A stretch of 64,000 bases of DNA. Source: Marseilla massiliensis (GTDB lineage Bacteria > Bacteroidota > Bacteroidia > Bacteroidales > Bacteroidaceae). Shown here piece after piece: positions 42,717-52,357 of this stretch (position 1 is its first letter; each line of letters starts with the position of its first letter). The notes under the pieces are model-generated. The model did not search any database. It was not told where the DNA came from and saw only the letters and a list, made by a program, of their open reading frames with translations. Position numbers and translations under genes: made by a program. Location: the NCBI RefSeq assembly GCF_016899955.1, contig NZ_JACJJL010000013.1, forward strand, positions 49,158-113,157, read 5' to 3'.

Positions 42717-45700
42717 TTTGTCGGTTTATTATTGGTTATGTTCTTTTTGTTTAGCAGTTCATATATGATGGGTACGATGAACGCATTGAGGAATGTCGAC
42801 GTAAGCAGTCCACCCAATATGACTTTTGCCATCGGGCTTTGAATTTCATTGCCCGGCAAGTCGCCGCGCAGTGCCAGTGGTATCAGCGCCAGTGCAGAGC
42901 ACAATGCAGTCATCACAATAGGGTTTAGCCTGTCCAGCGAACCCTTCATAATGCTTTCTTTCAGCGAAAGCCCTTCTTCACGTTGCAGGGTGTTGTACCT
43001 GCTTATTAGCAGCATGCCGTTGCGAGTTGCTATGCCGAACAGTGATATGAAGCCGATGATGGCCGGTATGCTCACCTCGCCTGTAGTAAGGCATAGTGCG
43101 AAAACCCCGCCTATCAGTGCCAGTGGCAGGTTGAGCAATATTACCCCGCTTTCAAGAGCATTCCTGAACTGCAGGTATAGCAGGAGGAACATGATGACTA
43201 TGCTCACCGCCGACGCCAACATAAGGGTTCGGCTGGCGCTCTGTTCGCTTTCAAATTGTCCGCCATATTCAATGTGATAGCCTTCGGGGAGCTTGATGTT
43301 GTTGTCAATGCGTGCCTGAATGTCGTTGACCACACTGCGCAGGTCGCGGCCGCTGGCGTTGGCAGAGACAACGATTTTTCGTTTCACGTTCTCCCTGTTG
43401 ATGGTGTTTGGACCAGTGGTCGACTTTACCTCAGCCACTTCTGTCAACGGAATCTTGCCGCCGTCGGGTGTGTCAATCATCAAGTCTTTTATCCGTTCCA
43501 TTGAGCCCCTGTCGCTGTCGGCGGCCCTTACCACCAGGTTGAAGCTCTTTTTGTCCTCATAAACCTGCGAAACCGTTTCGCCTCCCAAGTTCACACTGAC
43601 AAACGAGTTGAAGTCGGCGAGGGTGATGCCGTGCTTTGCCAATAGTTTGCGTTTGGGGCTGATGGTTAATTCCGGCCGTTCTATCTGTTGCTCTACATTG
43701 AGGTCTGCTATGCCGTCTACGGTGGCTATCTCGTCTTTTATCCTGTTTCCGATTGCGAACATCTTGTTCAGGTCGTCGCCGAAAAGCTTTATTGCTATGC
43801 TTGCCTGCGTTCCGCTCAGCATGGCATCTATGCGGTGGCTTATCGGTTGGCCTATTTCTATGTTGGCCCCGCTGATGGCTGATAGCCTGTGCCTTATGTC
43901 GTCCAGCACTTCCTTGTGAGTCCTGTCCGTTAGCTCAAAGGGTGCTTCAATCTCAGAAACATTGACCCCGAGCGCATGCTCGTCGAGCTCAGCGCGCCCC
44001 GTCTTGCGTGCAACGGTCTTTATTTCGGGTATTGACAGCAACAGCTCTTCGGCTCTTTTGCCAATCTTGTCCGATTCCTCAAGCGAGATGCCAGGCATCG
44101 AGCTTACGTTGATAGTGAACGAACCCTCATTGAACGATGGAAGAAAGCTGTGGCCTAAGGTGAAGAACATGCATACGGCAACAATGAAGAGAGCCACCGA
44201 GCCTCCCAGTACGCTCTTCTTGTTTGCCAAAGCCCACAGCAGCGCAGTGTGGTAGTGTTTCTTTAGCCATGTGGCCATGAATGCTTCCCTGTCTTCTTTG
44301 CCGGAGCCATTTTTATTGCTCAGCAGATAGCTGCACAGCACAGGAGTCAGAGTAAGCGCAACAATTGTCGATGCGAGAAGTGCCACGATGAATGCTATTC
44401 CCAGCGGTATCAGCATTCGTCCTTCCATGCCGCTGAGATAGAACAGAGGCACGAAGCTGGCTATAATGATGAGTGTAGAGTTGAGTATGGGCATACGAAC
44501 CTCCTTTGAAGCGTTGAACACAACTTCGCGCGTGGATTTGCGCAGGTTCTCCGGCAGCTGTCTGTTTTCGCGCAAATGCTTCCATACGTTTTCCACATCA
44601 ACTATGGCGTCATCCACCAGTGAGCCAATGGCTATTGCAAGTCCGCCGAGGCTCATGGTGTTGATGCTCAGGTTCATATAGTGCATTACCAATATTGAAA
44701 CAAGCAACGATACCGGCAACGTGATGAGCGAAATCACTGTTGTGCGGGTGTTGGCCAGGAAAAGGAACAGCACTATAACCACAAAGATGGCCCCTTCGTA
44801 AAGCGATGTCTTCACATTGTCGATAGAGCTCTCGATGAAACGCGACTGCCTGAACACGTCTGTCGACACATTGATGTCTGAAGGGAGGTTTTTCTGAAGG
44901 TCTTTCAGGGCGTCCTCAAGTTTTTCGGTCAGTTCTATCGTACCTGTGTTAGGTTGCTTTGTGACGGTCATGAGCACCGCCGGCTTGCCTTTTTCCGACG
45001 CTACGCCAAGCCGTGGGGTTTGCGGGCCCACTTTCACCTCGGCAATGTCGGCGAGCGTCACGGGTATGTTGTTTGTCGATTTCACCACTGCGTCGCCTAT
45101 GTCCTCTATGTTGTCTGACGAAACGAGGCCACGGATGATGTATTCGTTGCCATATTCGTATATGGTGCCGCCATTGGTGTTTTGGTTCATGCCTGTTGTT
45201 GCGTTGAGCACATCAGACAGGCTGACGCCGAAATGCTTCATCTTCTGCGGATGTATCAGTATCTGGTATTCCTTTATGTCGCCGCCCAATACCGACACTT
45301 GGGCCACGCCGCCTATAGACAGTAGCCTTGGCCTGATGGTCCAGTCGGCCAAGGTGCGCAGGTCTAACATTGAGGTGCTGTCTGCCGTGAGGCCAACTAT
45401 AAGCACCTCGCCCAGTATCGACGACTGGGGGCCGAGCGTTGGCGTGCCCACGTTGTCGGGCAGTTCGTTGGCCATTGCCGACAGTTTTTCAGAAACTATT
45501 TGCCGGGCTATGTATATATCTGTCGACCAGTCGAACTCTACCCATACCACTGAGAAGCCGGCTGTCGACGACGAACGTACGCGCCTTACCCCTGTGGCGC
45601 CATTCACGGCAGTCTCTATAGGGAATGTCACGAGCTGTTCCACCTCTTCGGCGGCCATGCCCTTGGCTTCTGTCATTACTACCACTGTCGGGGCGTTCAG

Positions 45701-45823
45701 GTCGGGAAAAACATCTACTTCTGTGTTGTGGGCCGTGAATCCGCCGAGTATGATTAGTGCTACAGCCGCCACAAGGACAATCAGGCGGTTGTGCAGTGAG
45801 AATCGGATTATTTTGTTAAGCAT
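42713..45823 (-). CDS. heavy-metal RND efflux transporter (CusA/CzcA type)
   Basis: 1036 residues, one complete chain with 12 TMs, unlike the split pump at 11.9-15 kb. N-terminus FSLHNRLIVLVAAVALIILGG, then DVFPDLNAPTVVVMTEAKGM, the CusA/CzcA-type start. GSLVDDAIVDVENVW in TM4 has the acidic relay. LPSFNEGSFTINV and PISHRIDAMLSGTQASIAIKL are HME-RND blocks. It should export a metal cation such as Cu+, Ag+, Zn2+ or Co2+; the exact metal cannot be told. The adaptor lies 15 bp upstream. Confidence 0.93.
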   Translation of the reverse strand: MLNKIIRFSLHNRLIVLVAAVALIILGGFTAHNTEVDVFPDLNAPTVVVMTEAKGMAAEEVEQLVTFPIETAVNGATGVRRVRSSSTAGFSVVWVEFDWSTDIYIARQIVSEKLSAMANELPDNVGTPTLGPQSSILGEVLIVGLTADSTSMLDLRTLADWTIRPRLLSIGGVAQVSVLGGDIKEYQILIHPQKMKHFGVSLSDVLNATTGMNQNTNGGTIYEYGNEYIIRGLVSSDNIEDIGDAVVKSTNNIPVTLADIAEVKVGPQTPRLGVASEKGKPAVLMTVTKQPNTGTIELTEKLEDALKDLQKNLPSDINVSTDVFRQSRFIESSIDNVKTSLYEGAIFVVIVLFLFLANTRTTVISLITLPVSLLVSILVMHYMNLSINTMSLGGLAIAIGSLVDDAIVDVENVWKHLRENRQLPENLRKSTREVVFNASKEVRMPILNSTLIIIASFVPLFYLSGMEGRMLIPLGIAFIVALLASTIVALTLTPVLCSYLLSNKNGSGKEDREAFMATWLKKHYHTALLWALANKKSVLGGSVALFIVAVCMFFTLGHSFLPSFNEGSFTINVSSMPGISLEESDKIGKRAEELLLSIPEIKTVARKTGRAELDEHALGVNVSEIEAPFELTDRTHKEVLDDIRHRLSAISGANIEIGQPISHRIDAMLSGTQASIAIKLFGDDLNKMFAIGNRIKDEIATVDGIADLNVEQQIERPELTISPKRKLLAKHGITLADFNSFVSVNLGGETVSQVYEDKKSFNLVVRAADSDRGSMERIKDLMIDTPDGGKIPLTEVAEVKSTTGPNTINRENVKRKIVVSANASGRDLRSVVNDIQARIDNNIKLPEGYHIEYGGQFESEQSASRTLMLASAVSIVIMFLLLYLQFRNALESGVILLNLPLALIGGVFALCLTTGEVSIPAIIGFISLFGIATRNGMLLISRYNTLQREEGLSLKESIMKGSLDRLNPIVMTALCSALALIPLALRGDLPGNEIQSPMAKVILGGLLTSTFLNAFIVPIIYELLNKKNITNNKPTK

Positions 45824-45838
45824 ACGTTTCTGACTGTT

Positions 45839-46984
45839 TTAATGGTTGTGGTTGTGGGCCGGTATTGCGTTTCTTGATGCTGCCAGCTTTACGTTAACGG
45901 CTCCTTCGGTCACTACTTGTTCGCCGCCCTTCAGTCCGTCTACTATTTCTGTAAGCTCGCCATTAGTCATGCCAATCTTCACCTCTTGCTTCTTATAGCA
46001 GCTGGCGTCGGTCTTTATGTATACAAAATAGGCCCCTTGTTCTTCGGTTATGGCGCTTACAGGTACTGCCAACGCCTCTTTCCCGGCTGAGGTCTGCAGC
46101 CATATCTCGGCGAAAGCACCCGGCATGATTCCCTTGGCATTGTTGAACTCGAAGGTTATCGGTATATATCCCGGCGAGGCTGTAGTGGTCTTGCCCACAG
46201 CCACTATCCTGCCATTGAGCTTGTTTAGGTCGTAGACGGTGTCACTGTACGAAGGTTTGAATGTGGCAGACGATATGATTTCGAGCATGTCATAATACTT
46301 TTCAGGCAGTTCGGCCCGCAGGTACAGGCGTTTGTTTTGCGTTATGCTCAGCATGGGCTGCCCAACGGTGACATAGTCTCCGTCTTTCACGTTGCATGAC
46401 TTCACGTAGCCTGAGATGGGGGCGACAATGCTCACCCCTCCCTTCCCGTCGTCGGGCAGGGCCTTGTAGGCTACTAAAGCTGCTTCGTATTGTGCTTTTA
46501 TGGCATTGAACTCTTTCTTGGATATGATGTTGTCATCAACCATTTTTGTGGCACGTTCATAGTCTTTTTTTGCTGTCTCAAACGCTATCCGGGCATTGCG
46601 CGTCGGGCTTCCGCCTTGCAGGTTGTTGGCAGAGATGTTCATCACCGCAACCCCTTTGTTCAGACGGGTGCCTTCAGTGAGCTGTCTGTTCAGCGAAACA
46701 ATGCCCGAAGTGCTGGCAACAACGGTTCGTTCGTCGCCACTCGCTTCAACGATTTTTCCTCCCACGGGTATCGACCCGTAATATGATGCCGGCTTGATTG
46801 TCTTTACTGCCAAGCCAATGTTCTTTGCTTGTTCTGCGCTTATTATTATTTCGTCTGAATGGCTTTTTGCGTCCGACTTTTGTTCCTGCGTTGCATTGCT
46901 TGTTGTTTTGCTTTCTTTATCATTGACGCACGAAACCGTCAAAGCCAAGGCCATGACCCCAATAGTGAAATGATGTAGTTTCAT
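45839..46984 (-). CDS. metal-efflux periplasmic adaptor lipoprotein (CusB/CzcB type)
   Basis: 381 residues. Lipobox LTVSC near residue 19. Lipoyl-like halves around VVASTSGIVSLNRQLTEGTRLNKG and SIVAPISGYVKSCNVKDGDYV, a helical hairpin between them, then the beta-barrel part. The C-terminus ends AHNHNH, a His-rich tail fit to bind metal, which supports the metal assignment of the operon. First gene of the unit; the promoter and palindromic operator lie just upstream. Confidence 0.92.
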   Translation of the reverse strand: MKLHHFTIGVMALALTVSCVNDKESKTTSNATQEQKSDAKSHSDEIIISAEQAKNIGLAVKTIKPASYYGSIPVGGKIVEASGDERTVVASTSGIVSLNRQLTEGTRLNKGVAVMNISANNLQGGSPTRNARIAFETAKKDYERATKMVDDNIISKKEFNAIKAQYEAALVAYKALPDDGKGGVSIVAPISGYVKSCNVKDGDYVTVGQPMLSITQNKRLYLRAELPEKYYDMLEIISSATFKPSYSDTVYDLNKLNGRIVAVGKTTTASPGYIPITFEFNNAKGIMPGAFAEIWLQTSAGKEALAVPVSAITEEQGAYFVYIKTDASCYKKQEVKIGMTNGELTEIVDGLKGGEQVVTEGAVNVKLAASRNAIPAHNHNH

Positions 46985-47008
46985 AAAGTGTTTGTTTGTT
47001 TTGTTTCA

Positions 47009-47050
47009 GGTTGCAAAGGTATATAAGATGTTTTGCAACCCAATTGCAAA
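47009..47050 (-). promoter_or_regulatory. promoter and palindromic operator of the metal-efflux operon
   Basis: The -7 box reads TACCTTTG on the minus strand (47021-47014). TTTGCAACCCAATTGCAAA (47032-47050) is a 7-5-7 palindrome over the -33 position, and GGTTGCAAA (47009-47017) with TTTGCAACC (47032-47040) forms a second 9-bp inverted pair across the -7 box. Three copies of the half-site thus frame the promoter, suggesting a repressor or metal-responsive regulator encoded elsewhere. Confidence 0.6.
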
Positions 47051-47413
47051 TGTTGTCTGTACCTGTACGCGTTTAGGCTATTTCATGCTGCGGCCAGGGC
47101 CTTGTTTAATGTAACGCGCCTATAGATGCGCCATGTCGTCGGGTGGATTGCCGTCTGCAACAGTGCCGGATTGTAGCGGATGCCGGTTGGGCAAACAGTG
47201 CATCGGTGTTATCGTTTTGGGGTACGCATCGTATGCCATGATGGTAGTTGTTTTTACTTACCCATCTGTCGGCCATAAGCAGCCTATATGATTCCACGCC
47301 ATTGACATTCAATTTGTTTGCCGTCTTAAGTAGCTGTTCAAAATAAACCGATACAATTGACCTTGCATGTGTCCTCAATATCTTCGCCACCATCTTGTGT
47401 GCTCTTTCTGGCC

Positions 47414-47474
47414 GCATGCCAAAGTCTCATCGGGCGAGTAGCCCTCTACGCTCAATCTTCGGACTTTGGCATGC
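47414..47474. repeat. 13-bp perfect inverted repeat with inner hairpin
   Basis: GCATGCCAAAGTC (47414-47426) and GACTTTGGCATGC (47462-47474) enclose GGGCGAGTAGCCC, itself a 4-bp stem. It could be a structured RNA or an element end. Confidence 0.6.
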
Positions 47475-47720
47475 ATCTCCGAAATAGCGCACAATCTGAT
47501 GTCAATCAATTTTGAACACCTAATTAATAGAATCAGTAGCATGCTGCCGTGTGCATTCTGGGCCGGCAAGGTGACGTAAGGGAGCGTTTAGTGTTTGTTT
47601 CGTCTGGCAGATTGGCTTTTCAGTTGGTCAGCCACAGTTTATCGGCATGCCGGCATGGCGGCAATGGGTGATGTATGGAATAATATTGGTAGTAGGGCCG
47701 GTTCGTTCTTGGGTGAGATT

Positions 47721-47806
47721 CGGCCCGTATGGCCAAACGACGACAGCCGTTTTGCATTGCCGTATGGGCCGTTTGGTCAACCAAAACGACCCATACGGCA
47801 AACCGC
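47721..47806. repeat. dispersed GC-rich palindromic repeat, copy 5
   Basis: CGGCCCGTATGGCCAAACG, then GCCGTTTTGCATTGCCGTATGG, then a hairpin of GCCGTATGGGCCGTTTGGT with ACCAAAACGACCCATACGGC. It shares words with copies at 4358, 9421, 17684 and 28867. Confidence 0.6.
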
Positions 47807-48348
47807 TGAATGCCAGATGGTTGAGTGTGGCGCGCTGGATTGTTTGTTGCAGTCGGAAATGCTGCGTGCAGGAATCTTCCGTACAGGAAAACATCATTGC
47901 CGGGTTTTAATCCCAATTTAAGCATGATGCATGCAGATGATGGTTGGGGCATTCATGTCTTGTGTGCCAAATGCTTAATTGCTCCTTACGGCAACTTGCA
48001 GGCCCATGCAGCCTACGGCAGAATGCTGCGACTTCGCGGACACTGTAAGCAGAGGATTTGACAATAGGGTGTATGCGTTTATGGCTCCCGGCAGTCGGTT
48101 TGGGATAAAGCGTGGTGGTGGGAATTCTTTTAGTTGATTTGTTTGCCGGCTTAGGCACTAAAGCCAAGTCATCCCGGCTGGTTGTCTTTAGGCCGCAAGC
48201 AAATGTTTGCAGGCATACAGGGTGGGGGTGAACGGCGGTGGGGCGAATACTGCCGCCTGTCTGACGCTACTGGATGTATGGCGCAATCGGAACAGGCACA
48301 CGCCGCAATTGATATGCCTGTGCCTGTTCTGATTTCTTTCGTTGGCTG

Positions 48349-48852
48349 TCATCGCATTTGGCCATCGGTCAAAAGCAGTTCGTAGTCGACCACGTCGAGC
48401 CATCGGCCAAATTTGCGTCCTACCTGCTTGAAGTGTGACACCTTGGTAAAACCAAGCCTCTCGTGGAAGTTGATGCTCGGCTCATTGTCGCCCGTAATAC
48501 ATGCTATCAAGGCGTGGCATCCCTTTGTGCGGCATGCGTCGATGAGGCGCTCCATCAGCTGTCGGCCAACGCCATGCCCGTGGTGCGAACGTGATATATA
48601 CACCGTGGTTTCGAGAGTGTTTTCATACGCTTTGCGTTCTTTCCATCGGTGTGCATAGCAGAAGCCGACGACGTTGCCCTTGTCTTCGCATACAAAATAG
48701 GGGAACGACGCCGATATTTCAATTATTCGCTTCGACATTTCTTCAACTGTGACCGGTTCCAGCTCAAATGAAACAGTCGTGCCGGTTACGTATTCGTTGT
48801 ATATGTTGGCTATGGCAGTGGCGTCGGTATTGCAAACATTTCTGATAATCAT
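48349..48852 (-). CDS. GNAT N-acetyltransferase (phosphinothricin acetyltransferase-like)
   Basis: 167 residues. Starts IIRNVCNTDATAIANIYNEYV and contains ETTVYISRSHHGHGVGRQLMERL, where HHGHGVG is the acetyl-CoA pyrophosphate loop, then NFHERLGFTKVSHFKQVGRKF. This is the Pat/MddA (YncA) branch, which acetylates free amino groups of small molecules such as phosphinothricin or methionine sulfoximine. The natural substrate is unknown. It stands alone between repeat DNA and carB. Confidence 0.88.
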   Translation of the reverse strand: MIIRNVCNTDATAIANIYNEYVTGTTVSFELEPVTVEEMSKRIIEISASFPYFVCEDKGNVVGFCYAHRWKERKAYENTLETTVYISRSHHGHGVGRQLMERLIDACRTKGCHALIACITGDNEPSINFHERLGFTKVSHFKQVGRKFGRWLDVVDYELLLTDGQMR

Positions 48853-49068
48853 GATTCAAAGTAAACATTTATCCCCAATCGGGCATTCAACAATCAGGCT
48901 GTTCCATCCCGCTGGCCGTGAATATCGGCCTGCCCCGTTGCCGGTGGCATAGCGGGCTGCGTAGATACAAAGCGCAAACAATATGCGGCGGGGTGGGGCG
49001 ATGAGTTTGTGACGCATGTAACGACCGTGAAAACAAACATCGAGCATTAAAGGGCCTGTTTGGGTTAA

Positions 49069-49098
49069 AAAGGGAGTTGCTTTTTGGCAACTCCCTTT
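49069..49098 (-). terminator. carB terminator
   Basis: AAAGGGAGTTGC / GCAACTCCCTTT stem (49069-49080 with 49087-49098); on the minus strand the stem ends in a CCCTTTTTAACC tail. 24 bp after the carB stop. Confidence 0.8.
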
Positions 49099-49121
49099 GC
49101 TAATACACGTAATTTGCTATT

Positions 49122-52100
49122 CTACTTATATTCAGCCCAGCTCTTAATGTCGATGTCGTCGAGCTTTATTCGGCAGAACGCATTGATGAAGGCACTTGCC
49201 AGACGGCTGTTGGTTATCAGCGGAACATTCAGGTCGATGGCTGCGCGCCTTATCTTATAGCCATTGGTAAGCTCGCCTGCAGTCAGGTTCTTGGGTATGT
49301 TCACCACAAGGTCAATCTCGTGGTTGTGCAACATGTCAATGGCCTGCGGCTGCTTGTCTTCCGATGGCCAGAACACCTCGGTGTTCTCCACCCCGTTTTC
49401 CGACAGGTACTTGGAACTGCCGCTGGTGGCATACAGCTTGTATCCGTGCTCAACGAGCATGCGTGCGGCATCGAGCATCTCGGCCTTTTGCTTGGCGCTA
49501 CCTGTAGAAAGCAATATGTTCTTTTCAGGTATGCGTTGTCCAACAGAGAGCATGCTCTTGAGCAAGGCCGTGCTCGTGTCATCGCCAAGACAGCCCACCT
49601 CGCCCGTTGAAGCCATGTCAACGCCGAGCACAGGGTCGGCTTTCTGCAGTCGGTTGAACGAGAATTGGCTTGCCTTGATGCCCACGTAGTCGAGGTCGAA
49701 GAGAGTCTTGCTGGGCTTTTCTACGGGAAGTCCGAGCATCACCTTCGTTGCAAGTTCAATCAGGTTGATTTTCAAGACCTTGCTTACGAATGGGAACGAG
49801 CGTGATGCGCGCAGGTTGCACTCAATCACCTTGATGTCGTTTTCTTTTGCAAGGAACTGTATGTTGAACGGGCCGCTGATGTGCAACTCTTCTGCTATCT
49901 TGCGGCTTACGCGCTTGATGCGCCTCACAGTCTCGCAATACAGCTTCTGCGGGGGAAACTGTATGGTGGCGTCGCCAGAGTGGACTCCGGCAAACTCAAT
50001 GTGCTCGCTGATGGCGTATGCTATTATTTCGCCATTGCGGGCCACGGCATCCATCTCAACCTCTTTTGCATGCTCTATGAAGCGGCTTACCACCACTGGG
50101 TGGTCTTCGCTTACATTGGCTGCCAGGCGCAGGAACTTTTCAAGCTCTTCCTGGTTGGAGCATACGTTCATGGCGGCACCCGACAATACGTATGACGGGC
50201 GTACCAGCACGGGGAAGCCCACCTTTGATATGAACGTGTTGATGTCTTCCATCGTGGTGAGGGCGCTCCACTCCGGCTGGTCTATGCCGTTGCGGGTGAG
50301 CATCGACGAGAACTTGGCGCGGTCTTCGGCATTGTCAATGTCTTTGGCTGATGTTCCGAGAATGGGCACGTGCTGTCCGTCGAGCCTCATTGCCAGGTTG
50401 TTGGGTATCTGTCCTCCTGTAGAGACAATCACTCCGTGTGGGCATTCAAGGTCGATTATGTCCATCACACGCTCAAAGGTCAGCTCGTCGAAGTAGAGGC
50501 GGTCGCACATGTCATAGTCGGTGGAAACAGTCTCCGGGTTGTAGTTTATCATCACCGAGCGGTAGCCTTCTTTGCGTATGGTTTGCAGGGCCTGCACACC
50601 GCACCAGTCGAACTCTACAGACGAGCCAATGCGGTAGGCACCGGAGCCAAGCACAATGATTGAGCGTTTGTCGCGCTCGAACGTAATGTCGTGGGCAACG
50701 CCGGCGTAGGTGAGGTACAGGTAGTTGGTCTGTGCCGGATATTCGGCAGCCAGGGTGTCTATCTGCTTGACATATGGCAGTATACCGTAGCTCTTGCGCA
50801 GGTTGCGCACCACAAGGCCGGCCTTGGCCATGCTGTTCAGTTCTGTTTCCAAGCCCACGGCACGGGCAATCTGGAAGTCGGTGAATCCGTAGACCTTGGC
50901 CTCGCGCAGCAGTTCCTTGTCGAGGTTGTTTATGCTCTTCAAGGCCTTCATGCGCTCGTCGATGTCGATGATGTGCTTCAGTTTCTGCAAGAACCACTTG
51001 TCGATCTTCGTCAGCTCATGTATCTGGTCGATGGTGTAACCCTTGTGCATGGCTTTCGAGATGATGAACACGCGCTTGTCTGTAGGCTCACGCAATGCAG
51101 CGTCGATATCGGGTATCTCAAGTTCCTTGTTCTCGACAAAGCCGTGCATGCCTTGCCCTATCATGCGCAAACCCTTCTGTATGGCTTCCTCAAAGTTGCG
51201 GCCGATGGCCATCACCTCGCCTACCGACTTCATGGATGAGCCAAGCTCTTTGTCAACGCCACGGAACTTGCTGAGGTCCCACCGTGGTATTTTGCAGACC
51301 ACATAGTCGAGGGCAGGCTCGAAAAAGGCGCTTGTTGTCTTCGTGACCGAGTTTTTCAGCTCAAACAGGCCGTAGCCCATGCCCAGCTTGGCGGCGACGA
51401 AAGCCAAGGGATAGCCTGTGGCTTTGGATGCGAGCGCCGACGAACGGCTCAGGCGGGCGTTCACTTCGATTACGCGGTAGTCTTCGCTTTGTGGGTCGAA
51501 GGCATACTGCACATTGCATTCTCCGATTATGCCTATGTGTCGTATAATCTTGATAGACAGCGCCCTAAGCTTGTGGTACTCGCTGTTTGTCAAGGTCTGA
51601 GATGGTGCTATGACTATGCTCTCGCCTGTATGTATGCCCAATGGGTCGAAATTTTCCATGTTGCATACCGTGATACAGTTGTCATAGCGGTCGCGCACAA
51701 CCTCATATTCTATTTCTTTCCAGCCTTTCAGGCTCTTCTCTACGAGAACCTGAGGCGAGAAAGAGAAAGCCTTTTCGGCCAGTTTGTCAAGCTCTTCCTC
51801 GTTGTCGCAGAATCCGCTGCCCAACCCGCCAAGGGCGTATGCGGCCCTGAGGATAACGGGATAGCCCAATTCCTTGGCGGCTTTGCGGGCTTGCTCTATG
51901 TTTTCGCACGCCTCGCTCTTGATGGTCTTGACGCCAATCTCATTGAGTTTTTCTACGAAAAGCTCGCGGTCTTCGGTGTCCATGATAGCCTGGACGGGGG
52001 TGCCGAGCACGCGTACGTTGTATTTTTCAAGCACTCCGCTCTGGTGCAACGCCACACCGCAGTTGAGGGCTGTCTGTCCGCCGAAAGCCAACAGTATGCC

Positions 52101-52349
52101 GTCGGGGCGCTCCTTTTCGATTACGCGCTCTACGAAATACGGCTGTACGGGCAGGAAATAAATCTGGTCGGCAACCCCCTCGGATGTCTGGACGGTCGCG
52201 ATATTTGGGTTTATCAATACGGTATATATTCCTTCTTCACGCAGTGCCTTCAGCGCTTGTGAACCGGAATAGTCAAATTCGCCAGCTTCGCCAATCTTCA
52301 ATGCGCCTGAGCCGAGCAACAGGACTTTCTTTATATTTTCGTCTCTCAT
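49122..52349 (-). CDS. carB: carbamoyl-phosphate synthase large subunit
   Basis: 1075 residues, the family length. Two ATP-grasp halves (first begins KKVLLLGSGALKIGEAGEFDYSGSQALKAL; second at about residue 560 RSIIVLGSGAYRIGSSVEFDWC), an oligomerisation part between, and a C-terminal MGS-like allosteric domain (about 950-1075). It makes carbamoyl phosphate for pyrimidines and arginine. Last gene of the glmS-purF-carA-carB series, 8 bp after carA. Confidence 0.97.
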   Translation of the reverse strand: MRDENIKKVLLLGSGALKIGEAGEFDYSGSQALKALREEGIYTVLINPNIATVQTSEGVADQIYFLPVQPYFVERVIEKERPDGILLAFGGQTALNCGVALHQSGVLEKYNVRVLGTPVQAIMDTEDRELFVEKLNEIGVKTIKSEACENIEQARKAAKELGYPVILRAAYALGGLGSGFCDNEEELDKLAEKAFSFSPQVLVEKSLKGWKEIEYEVVRDRYDNCITVCNMENFDPLGIHTGESIVIAPSQTLTNSEYHKLRALSIKIIRHIGIIGECNVQYAFDPQSEDYRVIEVNARLSRSSALASKATGYPLAFVAAKLGMGYGLFELKNSVTKTTSAFFEPALDYVVCKIPRWDLSKFRGVDKELGSSMKSVGEVMAIGRNFEEAIQKGLRMIGQGMHGFVENKELEIPDIDAALREPTDKRVFIISKAMHKGYTIDQIHELTKIDKWFLQKLKHIIDIDERMKALKSINNLDKELLREAKVYGFTDFQIARAVGLETELNSMAKAGLVVRNLRKSYGILPYVKQIDTLAAEYPAQTNYLYLTYAGVAHDITFERDKRSIIVLGSGAYRIGSSVEFDWCGVQALQTIRKEGYRSVMINYNPETVSTDYDMCDRLYFDELTFERVMDIIDLECPHGVIVSTGGQIPNNLAMRLDGQHVPILGTSAKDIDNAEDRAKFSSMLTRNGIDQPEWSALTTMEDINTFISKVGFPVLVRPSYVLSGAAMNVCSNQEELEKFLRLAANVSEDHPVVVSRFIEHAKEVEMDAVARNGEIIAYAISEHIEFAGVHSGDATIQFPPQKLYCETVRRIKRVSRKIAEELHISGPFNIQFLAKENDIKVIECNLRASRSFPFVSKVLKINLIELATKVMLGLPVEKPSKTLFDLDYVGIKASQFSFNRLQKADPVLGVDMASTGEVGCLGDDTSTALLKSMLSVGQRIPEKNILLSTGSAKQKAEMLDAARMLVEHGYKLYATSGSSKYLSENGVENTEVFWPSEDKQPQAIDMLHNHEIDLVVNIPKNLTAGELTNGYKIRRAAIDLNVPLITNSRLASAFINAFCRIKLDDIDIKSWAEYK

Positions 52350-52357
52350 AGTTACTG

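Larger units (their letters stand above)
47051..48348. other. gene-free region with hairpin and GC-rich repeat copy
   Basis: About 1.3 kb without a convincing gene. The minus-strand frames 47375-47569 and 47106-47417 together look slightly protein-like (RRLSVEGYSPDE; VNGVESYRLLMADRWVSK) and could be the wreck of a gene, but I cannot name a family. It contains a 13-bp inverted repeat (47414-47474) and a repeat-family copy (47721-47806). Confidence 0.5.

Noticed and set aside
47595..48385. ORFs in the region before the GNAT gene
   Set aside because: They translate palindromic repeats (both strands give similar peptides).
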